Part shown: one piece after another, positions 1 to 7,840 of the stretch | How positions within the stretch are numbered: the first letter of the stretch is position 1 | How the letters are laid out: the number at the start of each line of letters is the position of its first letter | From: Candidatus Saccharimonadota bacterium | GTDB taxonomy: Bacteria; Patescibacteriota; Saccharimonadia; Saccharimonadales; Saccharimonadaceae | Length of the DNA stretch: 64,000 bases | NCBI GenBank assembly: GCA_027311865.1 | Contig: DAICYC010000002.1 | Coordinates: forward strand, 1 to 64,000 | Reading direction: 5' to 3' | Translations under genes and position numbers: made by a program | The notes under the pieces: model-generated | What the model was told of the DNA's origin: nothing | What the model saw: the letters and a program-made list of their open reading frames with translations, nothing else | Databases searched by the model: none

Positions 1-2
1 AC

Positions 3-380
3 GAAGACCTCCAGACTGAAGAGTTTGCCAACGAAATCAAGCAAATGATTCTCGACGGTGTAACTATGGAAGAAGAATACAATCGTGACTTGTTGCCAAA
101 CGGCATTCTCGGGCTCAACGCCGACTACATAAATCAGTACGTCAAATACTTGGCCGACCGCCGCTTGGAAGAATTAGGTTTCGAGCCTCACTATAATGTG
201 ACCAATCCGGCCAAATGGATGGCGACAGCTAACGACACGCTTCAGCTGGTTAACTTCTTTGAGGCCACCAACACCAGCTATGAAGTTAACGCCGAAGCTA
301 GCCAAGGCACTGGCGGACAAAGTCCGAGCGCCGATCGTGATGAAAACAATCCCGATAACAGCATTCTCAAGAAAAAGTAA
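3..380 (+). CDS. Ribonucleoside-diphosphate reductase small (beta/R2) subunit, C-terminal part
   Basis: The frame is open from the window edge, so this is the 3' end of a longer gene; the ATG at 45 in the ORF track is internal. The visible part carries the R2 C-terminal pattern: a helix with YVKYLADRRLEELGF, then NPAKWM and a QLVNFFEATNTSYE stretch equivalent to the NFFE..VTEY segment of class I R2 proteins. R2 houses the radical cofactor and its C-terminal tail docks on the large subunit to make deoxynucleotides. The tail here runs on with an unusual acidic and Asn/Ser-rich sequence ending in SILKKK. Metal ligands lie outside the window, so the subclass cannot be told. The gene ends 29 bases before zwf. 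Confidence 0.85.
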   Translation, partial: EDLQTEEFANEIKQMILDGVTMEEEYNRDLLPNGILGLNADYINQYVKYLADRRLEELGFEPHYNVTNPAKWMATANDTLQLVNFFEATNTSYEVNAEASQGTGGQSPSADRDENNPDNSILKKK

Positions 381-395
381 ATCATAGCGTCGGTG

Positions 396-401
396 TATAC
401 T
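396..401 (+). promoter_or_regulatory. -10 element of zwf
   Basis: TATACT ends 8 nt before the zwf ATG. Transcription would begin within about 2 nt of the start codon, and no ribosome binding site lies between. Confidence 0.6.
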
Positions 402-409
402 TAAGACAG

Positions 410-1594
410 ATGAAGACGACGATTGTTATCTTTGGAATCACGGGTGATTTGAGCCGGCGAAAATTGTTGCCGGCTCTGTCGGCGCTGCGTGAAGCTGGTC
501 ATGATTTCGATGTTGTCGGTGTTTCACGTCGACAAGTTGATGTCGCAACTTTGCTAACAGAGGCTAACGCCATGAGTATCGTCGATCAGACTACTATTTT
601 TACGATGGATTTGGCTGATGTTAATGATTACCATCGGCTGCGAACCAGGCTGTCAGATGATAACGATCGTCAAATCCTGATGTATCTCTCGGTGCCGCCG
701 GCCGCTGCCGCCAGTATCACGGAGTTGCTTGCCAAAGCTGATCTGAATCGACATAATGTCAAAATTTTGTTCGAGAAGCCATTTGGCTTTGACGTTGAGT
801 CAGCCAAGGATTTCATCGAGCAGACGGCTAAATATTTCAACGAAGACCAGCTCTACCGAATTGATCATTATATGGCCAAGGAAGTGGCCGCTGAAATTAT
901 GAAGTTCCGGGCCGAATCTCAGCACGACCATCGTTGGGATCGACGATCAATTAGTTCGGTTGAGGTTATCGCCTCGGAAACGATTGGCGTGGAAGGTCGC
1001 ACGGTCTTTTATGAGCAGACTGGCGCACTACGAGACGTACTCCAGGGGCACCTTCTCCAGTTGCTAACACTGATTATTATGAACGTCGAAGGAATTTCGT
1101 CGCTTGATGAAATTGCCCAACGTCGCTTGATTGCGCTTGAGAATTTAAAAGAAGCTGACGTTACACTGTCAATCCGCGGCCAATATGAAGGTTACGACGA
1201 AGAGGTTGATAATGTCGGTAGTCAGACTGAGACTTTCGTGACGGTTGATTTGTCTAGTCGAGACTCGGCTTGGAATGGCGTCGTCTTGCGATTAATAACC
1301 GGCAAGAAACTCGATGCCAAGCGATCGGCTATCGAGATCAACTACCATGACGGATCGAGTCAGATGTTTGAAGAAAATCTGACATCAACTGACGCTTATC
1401 AGCGGGTGTTGCTTGATGCAATTGCTGGTCGGCGGGCAATTTTTACAACGAGTCCTGAGATAGTTCGGGCTTGGGAGATAGTCGAGCCGTTACAGTATGC
1501 TTGGTCGGACGACTCGCCGCTAGTAGTCTACCCGTCGGGCTCGACTCCGGCGGCGATTCGTGAGCTAGCCCACAATACACTAGATGTAGCGTAA
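410..1594 (+). CDS. zwf: Glucose-6-phosphate 1-dehydrogenase, short form
   Basis: Oxidises glucose 6-phosphate to 6-phosphogluconolactone with NAD(P)+, the entry to the oxidative pentose phosphate route. The N-terminal Rossmann motif is GITGDLSRRKLLP (about residues 9-21), followed by LFEKPFG and the substrate-binding RIDHYMAKE near residue 149, then an ETIGVEGR..YYE-like segment and GALRDVLQGHLLQLL. At 394 aa it is about 90-100 residues shorter than usual family members (about 480-510); the loss is spread over the C-terminal domain and the end. The active-site signature is intact, so activity is likely. The start is the ATG placed 9 nt after a TATACT -10, which implies a leaderless or nearly leaderless mRNA. 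Confidence 0.93.
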   Translation: MKTTIVIFGITGDLSRRKLLPALSALREAGHDFDVVGVSRRQVDVATLLTEANAMSIVDQTTIFTMDLADVNDYHRLRTRLSDDNDRQILMYLSVPPAAAASITELLAKADLNRHNVKILFEKPFGFDVESAKDFIEQTAKYFNEDQLYRIDHYMAKEVAAEIMKFRAESQHDHRWDRRSISSVEVIASETIGVEGRTVFYEQTGALRDVLQGHLLQLLTLIIMNVEGISSLDEIAQRRLIALENLKEADVTLSIRGQYEGYDEEVDNVGSQTETFVTVDLSSRDSAWNGVVLRLITGKKLDAKRSAIEINYHDGSSQMFEENLTSTDAYQRVLLDAIAGRRAIFTTSPEIVRAWEIVEPLQYAWSDDSPLVVYPSGSTPAAIRELAHNTLDVA

Positions 1595-1642
1595 TTAAAT
1601 ATTACAACACTCTACTGCTGGTGTATTATCTCTCGGTGGTGC

Positions 1643-1648
1643 TATAAT
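1643..1648 (+). promoter_or_regulatory. -10 element of pyrG
   Basis: TATAAT lies 24 nt before the pyrG start. The resulting short leader contains GGAGGGG, so this gene uses a Shine-Dalgarno, unlike its neighbours zwf and argS. Confidence 0.65.
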
Positions 1649-1672
1649 AAAAATCCATGGAGGGGTAAGGCC

Positions 1673-3250
1673 ATGGCCAAAAAACAAAAATATATATTTG
1701 TAACCGGGGGCGTATTATCGGGAGTTGGTAAGGGTATTACCGCTGCCAGTATGGGTGCTATCTTACAAGCCAAAGGCTTGACAGTTTCGATTCAAAAATG
1801 TGATCCGTATCTGAATGTTGATGCGGGTCTTCTTAATCCCCGGGAGCATGGCGAATGCTTTGTCACCCGCGATGGTGCGGAAACAGATTTGGATCTCGGT
1901 CACTACGAACGATTTCTCGACATCGAATTGACGCAAGCTAATGCGACCCTATCGGGTCGTCTTTTTCGCCAGCTGATTGATGATGAACGAGCCGGTAAGT
2001 TTAACGGTCAAACTGTTCAATTGGTGCCACACCTGACGAATGCTATCAAGAATTCGATTTTCGAAGCGGCCGACGACGCTGATGTTCACATCGTTGAAAT
2101 TGGCGGCACGGTCGGCGACTACGAAAGCTTGAGTTTTATTGAGGCGATTCGTGATTTTTCGCGACGAGTCGATCGTGAAAATTGTTTATACGTTCATGTT
2201 GTTTACGTACCATATATTCAGACTAGCAAGGAGTTCAAGTCTAAACCGGCTCAGAATGCTCTGTACGAACTACGCGGTTTTGGCATTGAACCTGACTGCG
2301 TCGTTGTTAGGACGGACGAACCAGCTCCGCAGTCGATAGCGACTAAGATTTCTCGATTTAGCGGTGTGCCCGAGGAGGCCGTTGTCATGGTACCCAACGC
2401 CAGCACCGTCTACCAGGTTCCATTGACACTTCACGCCAGCGGAATCGGTTCAGTGCTAGCCAAATTTACCGGTAATAGCAACGAACCAGATATGGCCAAG
2501 TGGCAGTCGGTGGTAAATTCACAACTGGCATCGACTCGGCGCGTCGTTCGGGTTGGTCTAGTCGCCAAATATCTCGACAACGAAGACACTTACATTTCGG
2601 TTATAGAAGCCTTGAAGGCAGCTGCTTGGAGCGAAGGCGTCGGTTTGGCTATAGTTGGGTTGAATGCTGAAGCTATCGACGAATCAGATCTCGAGTCGGT
2701 TGATGCCCTGTTGGTGCCCGGTGGATTCGGCGCCCGTGGCGTCGAGGGTAAAATTCGGGCGGCTGATTATGCGCTAACGCACCAAAAGCCATATTTAGGT
2801 ATTTGTCTAGGCCTGCAGGTGGCGGTAATTGCGGCGGCGCGCCGGAGTGGTTTGACCGATGCTAATAGTACCGAGTTTGACATCGAGGCCACGCCCGTAA
2901 TTGGTTTGATGAATGGCCAGGCTGGTCAGGAATCGACGGGTGGCACTTTGCGACTCGGCGACTATCCAGCAACGCTGGAGAGTGAGTCGAAAGTCGCCCA
3001 GCTATATGGCTCGACAGATGTAATTGAGCGACATCGTCATCGCTATGAGGTCAATCCAAAGTATCTAAACGATGTTCATGAGGGTGGCGTGATTGTGACG
3101 GGTCGTTCGCCAGACGGCAAGCTCGTTGAATTTATTGAGGCTGTCGATCACCCTTATTTCGTGGCCACTCAGGCTCATCCTGAGTTTCGTAGTCGACCGT
3201 ACCGTGCTCATCCATTATTCAGCGGTCTGATTAGGGCGGCGCTTGATTAG
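1673..3250 (+). CDS. pyrG: CTP synthase
   Basis: Makes CTP from UTP, ATP and glutamine. The N-terminal amidoligase domain starts with GGVLSGVGKG and carries DGAETDLDLGHYERF; the C-terminal class I glutamine amidotransferase domain has PGGFGARG, the nucleophile region YLGICLGLQ and the HPEF triad end. The length (525 aa) is normal. The normally invariant stretch around residues 42-65 is altered (KCDPYLNVDAGLLNPREHGECFV, split here as KCDPYLNVDAGLL and NPREHGECFV), where most bacteria have KLDPYxNxDPGTMSPxQHGEVFV; this looks clade-specific and sits near the nucleotide site. A GGAGGGG Shine-Dalgarno supports the ATG at 1673. Confidence 0.96.
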   Translation: MAKKQKYIFVTGGVLSGVGKGITAASMGAILQAKGLTVSIQKCDPYLNVDAGLLNPREHGECFVTRDGAETDLDLGHYERFLDIELTQANATLSGRLFRQLIDDERAGKFNGQTVQLVPHLTNAIKNSIFEAADDADVHIVEIGGTVGDYESLSFIEAIRDFSRRVDRENCLYVHVVYVPYIQTSKEFKSKPAQNALYELRGFGIEPDCVVVRTDEPAPQSIATKISRFSGVPEEAVVMVPNASTVYQVPLTLHASGIGSVLAKFTGNSNEPDMAKWQSVVNSQLASTRRVVRVGLVAKYLDNEDTYISVIEALKAAAWSEGVGLAIVGLNAEAIDESDLESVDALLVPGGFGARGVEGKIRAADYALTHQKPYLGICLGLQVAVIAAARRSGLTDANSTEFDIEATPVIGLMNGQAGQESTGGTLRLGDYPATLESESKVAQLYGSTDVIERHRHRYEVNPKYLNDVHEGGVIVTGRSPDGKLVEFIEAVDHPYFVATQAHPEFRSRPYRAHPLFSGLIRAALD

Positions 3251-3258
3251 CTCTCTGT

Positions 3259-3264
3259 TATAAT
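3259..3264 (+). promoter_or_regulatory. -10 element of leaderless argS
   Basis: TATAAT ends 7 nt before the argS ATG, which places the expected transcription start at the start codon. No Shine-Dalgarno is present. Confidence 0.7.
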
Positions 3265-3271
3265 AAGCTCG

Positions 3272-4951
3272 ATGAAAAATGATATCGAACAGATAGTTCA
3301 GTCCGCTTTCGGCTTGTCGGTCGAAGCGATTATTTCACGCCCCGATGCGAATTTTGGCGATTACGCTACGAATATCGCTTTACAGCTAGCCAAGTCGGTC
3401 GGCCAGAACTCGCGTCAGATCGCCGAGCAGATCGCCGACGGTCTTCGTCAAACGGGAAATTACAGTGACGTAGCGATTGCTGGACCGGGCTTTATCAATG
3501 TTCGTCTATCAAGCTCTCGATTGGCAGCACAGTTAATCGAGAATTGGTCAGATAATTACGGTTCTTCAGCCGACGGCGCTGGTAAAACGGTCGTTGTTGA
3601 CTATCCGAGCCCGAACATGGCCAAGCCGTATTCGGTTGGCCACTTACGCCCCGGCAATCAAGGCTGGGCAGCTCGACGATTAATGGAAGAGACCGGCTGG
3701 CGGGTCATCTCAGATAACCACCTGGGTGACTATGGTGCTCCACTCGGTATTTGGATCACTGGCTTTGAAATGTTTAGTGACCGAGACCGCCTGGAGGCCA
3801 ATGGCGTTTACGAACTGGGTCGAGTGTATATCGAAATGAAGCAAGCCCTCAAGGATGAGAAAGAATCGGGCGGCAACGAGTTAGCTGACCGAGTTCAAGA
3901 TTGGCTACTTCGTTACGAGCGAGGTGACGAGGAGGCGCTGGCTTACAGTCGTCGTTTTAATGAGATATCGTTGGCCCACATACATCACGTAATGGATCGT
4001 CTGGGCATTTCAACTGATTACGAAATGGGTGAATCGCAATTTGCTGAATCCGGCAAGCTAGCAGTTAACGAACTGGTTGAGCAGGGTGTTGCCGTGCGCA
4101 ACGACGACGGGTCAGTTATCGTGCCGCTCGACGGGTTTGACGTACCCCTGTTGATACTCAAGAGCAATGGAGCGGCCCTCTACGCCACGACCGATTTGGC
4201 GACAATTTTGTATCGTGAACAGAACTGGCAGCCAGATCGGGTTATCTATGCCGTCGGGGCTGAACAACAATTTTACTTTGCTCAGTTGTTCGCAATGGCC
4301 AAGAAAATGGGCCTCACTACCGAAATGATCCATCTCTGGTTCGGTGTAATCGAACAGCGCAATCCCGATGGCACTCGTGAAAAGATGAGCAGTCGAAAAG
4401 GTGTCGTCCTGATGGAGGAATTATTAGATCAAGCCGAGGCACGCGCTCGTCGACTAGTCGGTGATCGTCCAGTTCTGGAAGAGGATATTAAAAAAATCGC
4501 CCTAGGGGCGATTAAGTTCAGTGATTTCACGGCTGATCGTCGGACCAATATCTTGTTCGATTGGGACTCCATTTTTGCCCTGAGTGGATTTAGTGGGCCT
4601 TACGTTCAATACGCTGCTGTTCGGGTGAACAAAATCTTAAATGAGAACGGTAACGGGACGGCTCAACTGGAGGATTATGACTATCAAGCTGAAAAAAATG
4701 TCTTGCTCAAACTAATTGATTATCCGGCTGTCGTGGCCGGCGCCGCCGCCGAACTAGAGCCCCATCGTATCGCTAGCTATTTGTTTGAATTAGCTCAGAC
4801 GATGAATCGTTATTACGAGTCGACACCTATCGCGACCGGCGGCGTTAGCGATGTCGAAAAACAAGCCCGGCTGAACATTTTGAGCCGAGTTAGCCACGTT
4901 TTTGGGCATGGTCTCAGTATTTTAGGAATTGAAATTCCATCATCAATGTAG
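3272..4951 (+). CDS. argS: Arginyl-tRNA synthetase
   Basis: Class I synthetase that charges tRNA-Arg; a tRNA-Arg(CCU) is also encoded in this window. The N-terminal Add-1-type domain covers about residues 1-90. The catalytic HIGH-type motif appears as SPNMAKPYSVGHLRP (family form SPNVAKPxHVGHLRS, so the first His is Ser here), and the KMSKS-type loop is REKMSSRKG near residue 370. The C-terminal DALR anticodon-binding domain ends the protein. Length is 559 aa, normal. The mRNA appears leaderless. mscL follows after 10 bases. Confidence 0.96.
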   Translation: MKNDIEQIVQSAFGLSVEAIISRPDANFGDYATNIALQLAKSVGQNSRQIAEQIADGLRQTGNYSDVAIAGPGFINVRLSSSRLAAQLIENWSDNYGSSADGAGKTVVVDYPSPNMAKPYSVGHLRPGNQGWAARRLMEETGWRVISDNHLGDYGAPLGIWITGFEMFSDRDRLEANGVYELGRVYIEMKQALKDEKESGGNELADRVQDWLLRYERGDEEALAYSRRFNEISLAHIHHVMDRLGISTDYEMGESQFAESGKLAVNELVEQGVAVRNDDGSVIVPLDGFDVPLLILKSNGAALYATTDLATILYREQNWQPDRVIYAVGAEQQFYFAQLFAMAKKMGLTTEMIHLWFGVIEQRNPDGTREKMSSRKGVVLMEELLDQAEARARRLVGDRPVLEEDIKKIALGAIKFSDFTADRRTNILFDWDSIFALSGFSGPYVQYAAVRVNKILNENGNGTAQLEDYDYQAEKNVLLKLIDYPAVVAGAAAELEPHRIASYLFELAQTMNRYYESTPIATGGVSDVEKQARLNILSRVSHVFGHGLSILGIEIPSSM

Positions 4952-4961
4952 AGGAGTGATT

Positions 4962-5378
4962 ATGGCTGCCAAAAAACAACCAAAAGAAACTGTTGTTAAG
5001 GAAAAGAAAGTAATTATTCGGGAGCGGGCGACTGGCTTGGCGACGATTGGCGGTCAGCAGGTGCGAGGCTTTATGGATTTCATTCGGACCCAAGGGGTGG
5101 TTGGTCTGGCTGTCGGTTTGCTGCTTGGTACAGCCGTTAGCGTGCTAACAAAATCGTTGATCGATAATGTTATTATGCCGCCAATTGGTTTGCTGCTCGG
5201 CTCGGGTGACGGGCTGAAAGGCCTGATGTGGACAATCGGTCAAGCCGATGGTGAGCCGGTCGTATTGAAATACGGCGTGTTCTTGAATGACTTTGTGAAT
5301 TTCTTGGTCATCGCTCTAGTTGTTTACGTCGTCTTTCATTCGCTTGGTTTGACGAAACTCGATAAGAAAAAAGCCTAA
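4962..5378 (+). CDS. mscL: Large-conductance mechanosensitive channel
   Basis: Pore protein that opens under membrane tension to release solutes during osmotic downshock. The ORF track starts at 4929 inside argS, but an AGAGGAG Shine-Dalgarno just before the ATG at 4962 fixes the start and gives 138 aa. A basic N-terminal region of about 35 residues precedes TM1 (GVVGLAVGLLLGTAVSVL) and the family motif LIDNVIMPPIGLLLG, then a short periplasmic-side loop with YGVFLNDFVNFLVIALVVY as TM2 and a Lys-rich cytoplasmic end. The N-terminal Lys-rich extension is longer than in E. coli MscL. It probably shares a transcript with argS. Confidence 0.93.
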   Translation: MAAKKQPKETVVKEKKVIIRERATGLATIGGQQVRGFMDFIRTQGVVGLAVGLLLGTAVSVLTKSLIDNVIMPPIGLLLGSGDGLKGLMWTIGQADGEPVVLKYGVFLNDFVNFLVIALVVYVVFHSLGLTKLDKKKA

Positions 5379-5392
5379 ACTGCCAATAGAAA

Positions 5393-5450
5393 AGCCGTGG
5401 AGGCCTAAGTTCTCACCCCGGCGATGGGGGATAACTTAGGCTCCACGGCT
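5393..5450 (-). terminator. Long terminator hairpin for the minus-strand orphan gene
   Basis: Arms AGCCGTGGAGGCCTAAGTT and AACTTAGGCTCCACGGCT pair over 18 bp with one bulged base; an inner CCCC/GGGG adds further pairs. Read on the minus strand the hairpin is followed by TTTTCT, so it terminates the gene at 5456-6016. On the plus strand, behind mscL, it lacks a T-run. Confidence 0.75.
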
Positions 5451-5455
5451 GGCTC

Positions 5456-6016
5456 CTAGTGACGTCGGTTGCGCTTGACCGGCGAATGACCGTCGTGATG
5501 AGTCTTCAGTCGACGCTGATCGACGGCTGTGACCGTCAGAACCCAGGCGTCGTTGACGTAGGCCAAGTCGCCTTGCTCAATGAGGTCATCGATGGCATCG
5601 CGCAGCAGCGTGGTCTGGCACTCGAGAACGAGGGCATTGACGGCCGACTCCTTGTAGCGACCCGCCTCCTTGAAGTAATCGTTGTCGAACAGGTCCTGCC
5701 GGCGGAACAAGCTCCGCCACTTGCGGGTGATGGCCGGCTGCGTCTGCGCCGGGTGGGTGGCGGCTTCATCGAAGGCCAGACTCGGGCACTGCAGCAGAAA
5801 GTTGAGCAGTTCGTCAGGCGTGCGACCGGCATTGGTCACCTCGGTGCAGAAGCCTGCTCCGAACGGTGTGCTGGACAGATGCCTGACGGCATTGACGACA
5901 AGGTCGCGAGCGACCCCGAGCCGGCGCTCGTACTTGGACTCACCGAGGATGCTCCGGGGGTGGTTCTTGCCGAGTGACTTGGGATGCAGACGCGACAGCG
6001 TGCCGATATGCGGCAT
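5456..6016 (-). CDS. Orphan 186-aa protein, GC-rich gene, function unknown
   Basis: I do not recognise this family. The coding strand is supported by a TTGCTA-N16-TATAAT promoter (-10 at 6062-6067), an AGGAG Shine-Dalgarno 7 nt before the ATG, and a strong downstream hairpin with T-run. The protein starts MPHIGTLSRLHPKSLGK, is rich in Arg and His, has no TM segment or signal peptide, and has a mid-part rich in acidic helices; the C-terminal DAIDDLIEQGDLAYVNDAWVL could be the end of a winged helix, but this is only an impression. Parts of the gene exceed 70% GC by eye (near 5700-5760), far above the neighbours. Open frames on the other strand (5459-5977, 5682-6086) are probably by-products of this base composition. 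Confidence 0.75.
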   Translation of the reverse strand: MPHIGTLSRLHPKSLGKNHPRSILGESKYERRLGVARDLVVNAVRHLSSTPFGAGFCTEVTNAGRTPDELLNFLLQCPSLAFDEAATHPAQTQPAITRKWRSLFRRQDLFDNDYFKEAGRYKESAVNALVLECQTTLLRDAIDDLIEQGDLAYVNDAWVLTVTAVDQRRLKTHHDGHSPVKRNRRH

Positions 6017-6061
6017 TTTGACTCCTATGTCTAGGTGCGGCTACTTTTGTAGCGTAGTCAT

Positions 6062-6067
6062 ATTATA
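6062..6067 (-). promoter_or_regulatory. -10 element of the GC-rich orphan gene
   Basis: TATAAT on the minus strand with TTGCTA 16 nt upstream. It stands back to back with the orn promoter, so the 93-bp gap holds two divergent promoters. Confidence 0.65.
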
Positions 6068-6096
6068 CTTACTTTCACGGTTTTAGCAATAGTTGC

Positions 6097-6102
6097 TATA
6101 CT
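6097..6102 (+). promoter_or_regulatory. -10 element of leaderless orn
   Basis: TATACT ends 7 nt before the orn ATG at 6110. The GTG start at 6104 in the ORF track would fall within the predicted untranscribed promoter region. Confidence 0.7.
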
Positions 6103-6109
6103 AGTGACT

Positions 6110-6667
6110 ATGACTCGACATTCTGCTGCAAAAATTCTTTGGCTCGATTTAGAAATGACCGGCCTCGATCCGGTTAAAGACCGGATTATGGAAGTTGGCA
6201 TGATAGCCACCGACTGGGACTTTCAAACCGTGGCGACGCTAGAGGCCGTTGTAAGGGTTAGTCCGACCATTATTAAGCGACGGATGCTCGAAGGTCCCTC
6301 GGCGGCGTTTTTTGCCCAACACACCGACACGCGCGATCAATTAATCAAACAGAACGCTGAATCGGGTCGCTCCGCTAAGAAGGTTGAGGCGGAAATTATC
6401 GATTTTATACACAAAAACTTCGCTGATAGCCAACCGGTGTTGCTGGCTGGCAACTCCATTCACATGGATCGACAATTCATTGCTCGGGAGTGGCCGAATT
6501 TTGACAAGCTGCTCCACTATCGAATGCTAGACGTCAGTGCCTGGAAAGTAGTTTTCGAAGGGCGTTATCGCAAAAAGTATGCCAAGCCAGAAGCTCACCG
6601 GGCTATGGCCGATATCCAAGGCAGTATCGAAGAATTAAAATATTATTTAGGTAAAATTAAACTATGA
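6110..6667 (+). CDS. orn: Oligoribonuclease, DEDDh 3'-5' exonuclease
   Basis: Degrades 2-5 nt RNA leftovers to mononucleotides. The DEDDh residues are visible in LWLDLEMTGLDP (D and E), GNSIHMDRQFI (D) and HRAMADI (H and D). The length, 185 aa, is typical. The start at 6110 is preferred over the GTG at 6104 because TATACT ends 7 nt upstream. The stop codon overlaps the ATG of the next gene (ATGA), so the two are translationally coupled. Confidence 0.94.
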   Translation: MTRHSAAKILWLDLEMTGLDPVKDRIMEVGMIATDWDFQTVATLEAVVRVSPTIIKRRMLEGPSAAFFAQHTDTRDQLIKQNAESGRSAKKVEAEIIDFIHKNFADSQPVLLAGNSIHMDRQFIAREWPNFDKLLHYRMLDVSAWKVVFEGRYRKKYAKPEAHRAMADIQGSIEELKYYLGKIKL

Positions 6668-7017
6668 TGACTCACGCTGAACTCGACGCCTATCTGCTGA
6701 AATTCGATGGCGCCACAAAAACTACCGACCTTGATAATCGGGATATCGGCTATACAGTCGTCAATCGAGCCGGCGAAACCAAGTTGTTTGCCGTCGTCGT
6801 TGAAAATAGCCGACCGATTCAAATAAGTTTACGCTGCGATCCGTTGCTCGCCAAAACTCTCCGAGAACGTTACGAGTCTGTCGTACCCGCCACTAAATTA
6901 CACCGACGGAGCTGGAACACGATTTTATGGACCGGCCAACTGAGTGACGATGAGATTAAAGATTTAGTTCATCTCAGCTATCGATTAGCTCGCGGTGAGG
7001 TCGTGGCGACTCTCTAG
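6664..7017 (+). CDS. MmcQ/YjbR-family protein
   Basis: A small 117-aa protein with the CyaY-like fold family pattern of YjbR/MmcQ: an early KFDGATKTTDL segment, a KLFAVVVENSRPIQISLRCDP strand pair, and the ending HRRSWNTILWTGQLSDDEIKDLVHLSYRLA, which matches the family's C-terminal WNTV..DG.vPdeel..lidhSY.LV. Members are thought to bind DNA or act as small accessory proteins; no reaction is established. It overlaps orn by 4 nt and its stop overlaps the stop of the convergent gene at 7014. Confidence 0.8.
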   Translation: MMTHAELDAYLLKFDGATKTTDLDNRDIGYTVVNRAGETKLFAVVVENSRPIQISLRCDPLLAKTLRERYESVVPATKLHRRSWNTILWTGQLSDDEIKDLVHLSYRLARGEVVATL

Positions 7018-7745
7018 TAGACAGTTTCGCTGTAGTTGGCAAAGGCCTCGCGGACTGTTGTTAGGTCGATCTTGGCTCGGTTCAGCTGATTGACTAATTC
7101 GTCGTCGCGTGTCGAAGTCAGGATCTGGTCAATTTGATTGATCAAAACGGCCAATCGATAGGCCATTTCACGAGCATAAGTCCGATCGAAGACGGCATTT
7201 AATCGAGCGTCCTCAAGGGTTGACTGGAGTTGAGCCGTGACGTCGGCCTCGGCGGCAACGGCTTTTTCGTCTAATTTAGCAGCCTCGACCCCATTATCAG
7301 CCAGCGCAGTGTTTAGGTCGCGTGATGTATTGGTTAAGGCGACGCGTAGATCGCTGTTGGCGCTCCGTAGTTGGCTGCTTTTTAACTGGCGGCGCGCGTC
7401 ATCGGCCACTTCTTCGGTAGCCAGAAGCTTGACGGCCAATCGTTCGAGACTTGAGCCCGAGGAGGAGTTGACCAGATTCAAAATCAACGCCAGTAGCAGA
7501 GTTAGAATAACGGCAACGACTGCTACTAGTAGGATGACCTTCGCCTTGCTCGACTTGTTCATTTGGGGCTGAACCGCAATCTGGTTCAAATAATCGAGGG
7601 GCACCGGTTGAACCGGGGGATTGCTAGTAACAGGCTGCGGAGAGTACGCCGGTGGCTGTGATGCCACCGGTGGTGGATAGTCCGGAGGATTTGGGCCTGA
7701 CGGTGTCGGCGGCTGGACCGGCGGTTGCGGTTGATTCGGATACAT
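7014..7745 (-). CDS. Orphan membrane protein with proline-rich N-terminus
   Basis: 243 aa. Residues 1-60 are dominated by Pro, Gln and Tyr (PPVQPPTPSGPNPPDYPPP) and would be cytoplasmic and disordered. One TM helix follows (AKVILLVAVVAVILTLLLALILNLV, about 68-92). The rest is a helical outer domain with heptad-like Leu/Ala spacing and no Cys. This topology, a Pro-rich tail with one TM and a coiled outer domain, recurs in unrelated Patescibacteria orphans. No enzyme motif is seen. The 3' ends of this gene and the YjbR-like gene overlap by 4 nt. Upstream, TTAAAT sits 6 nt before the ATG but is a poor -10. Confidence 0.82.
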   Translation of the reverse strand: MYPNQPQPPVQPPTPSGPNPPDYPPPVASQPPAYSPQPVTSNPPVQPVPLDYLNQIAVQPQMNKSSKAKVILLVAVVAVILTLLLALILNLVNSSSGSSLERLAVKLLATEEVADDARRQLKSSQLRSANSDLRVALTNTSRDLNTALADNGVEAAKLDEKAVAAEADVTAQLQSTLEDARLNAVFDRTYAREMAYRLAVLINQIDQILTSTRDDELVNQLNRAKIDLTTVREAFANYSETVY

Positions 7746-7828
7746 AATCTAATTTAAGCACAAACACTACTGTTAACAAAGTCGTCCGACTTTTGTGATT
7801 TATCTATAGAACAGAGGTGCCGGTGGAG

Positions 7829-7834
7829 TATACT
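7829..7834 (+). promoter_or_regulatory. -10 element of leaderless dnaG
   Basis: TATACT ends exactly 6 nt before the ATG at 7841, so the predicted first transcribed base is the A of ATG. The GTG start at 7817 in the ORF track lies upstream of this promoter element. Confidence 0.72.
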
Positions 7835-7840
7835 AAAGAT

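Noticed and set aside
5459-5977. 172-aa plus-strand ORF opposite the GC-rich orphan gene
   Set aside because: No promoter, no Shine-Dalgarno; the minus-strand gene has both, plus a terminator. High GC makes long antisense frames common.
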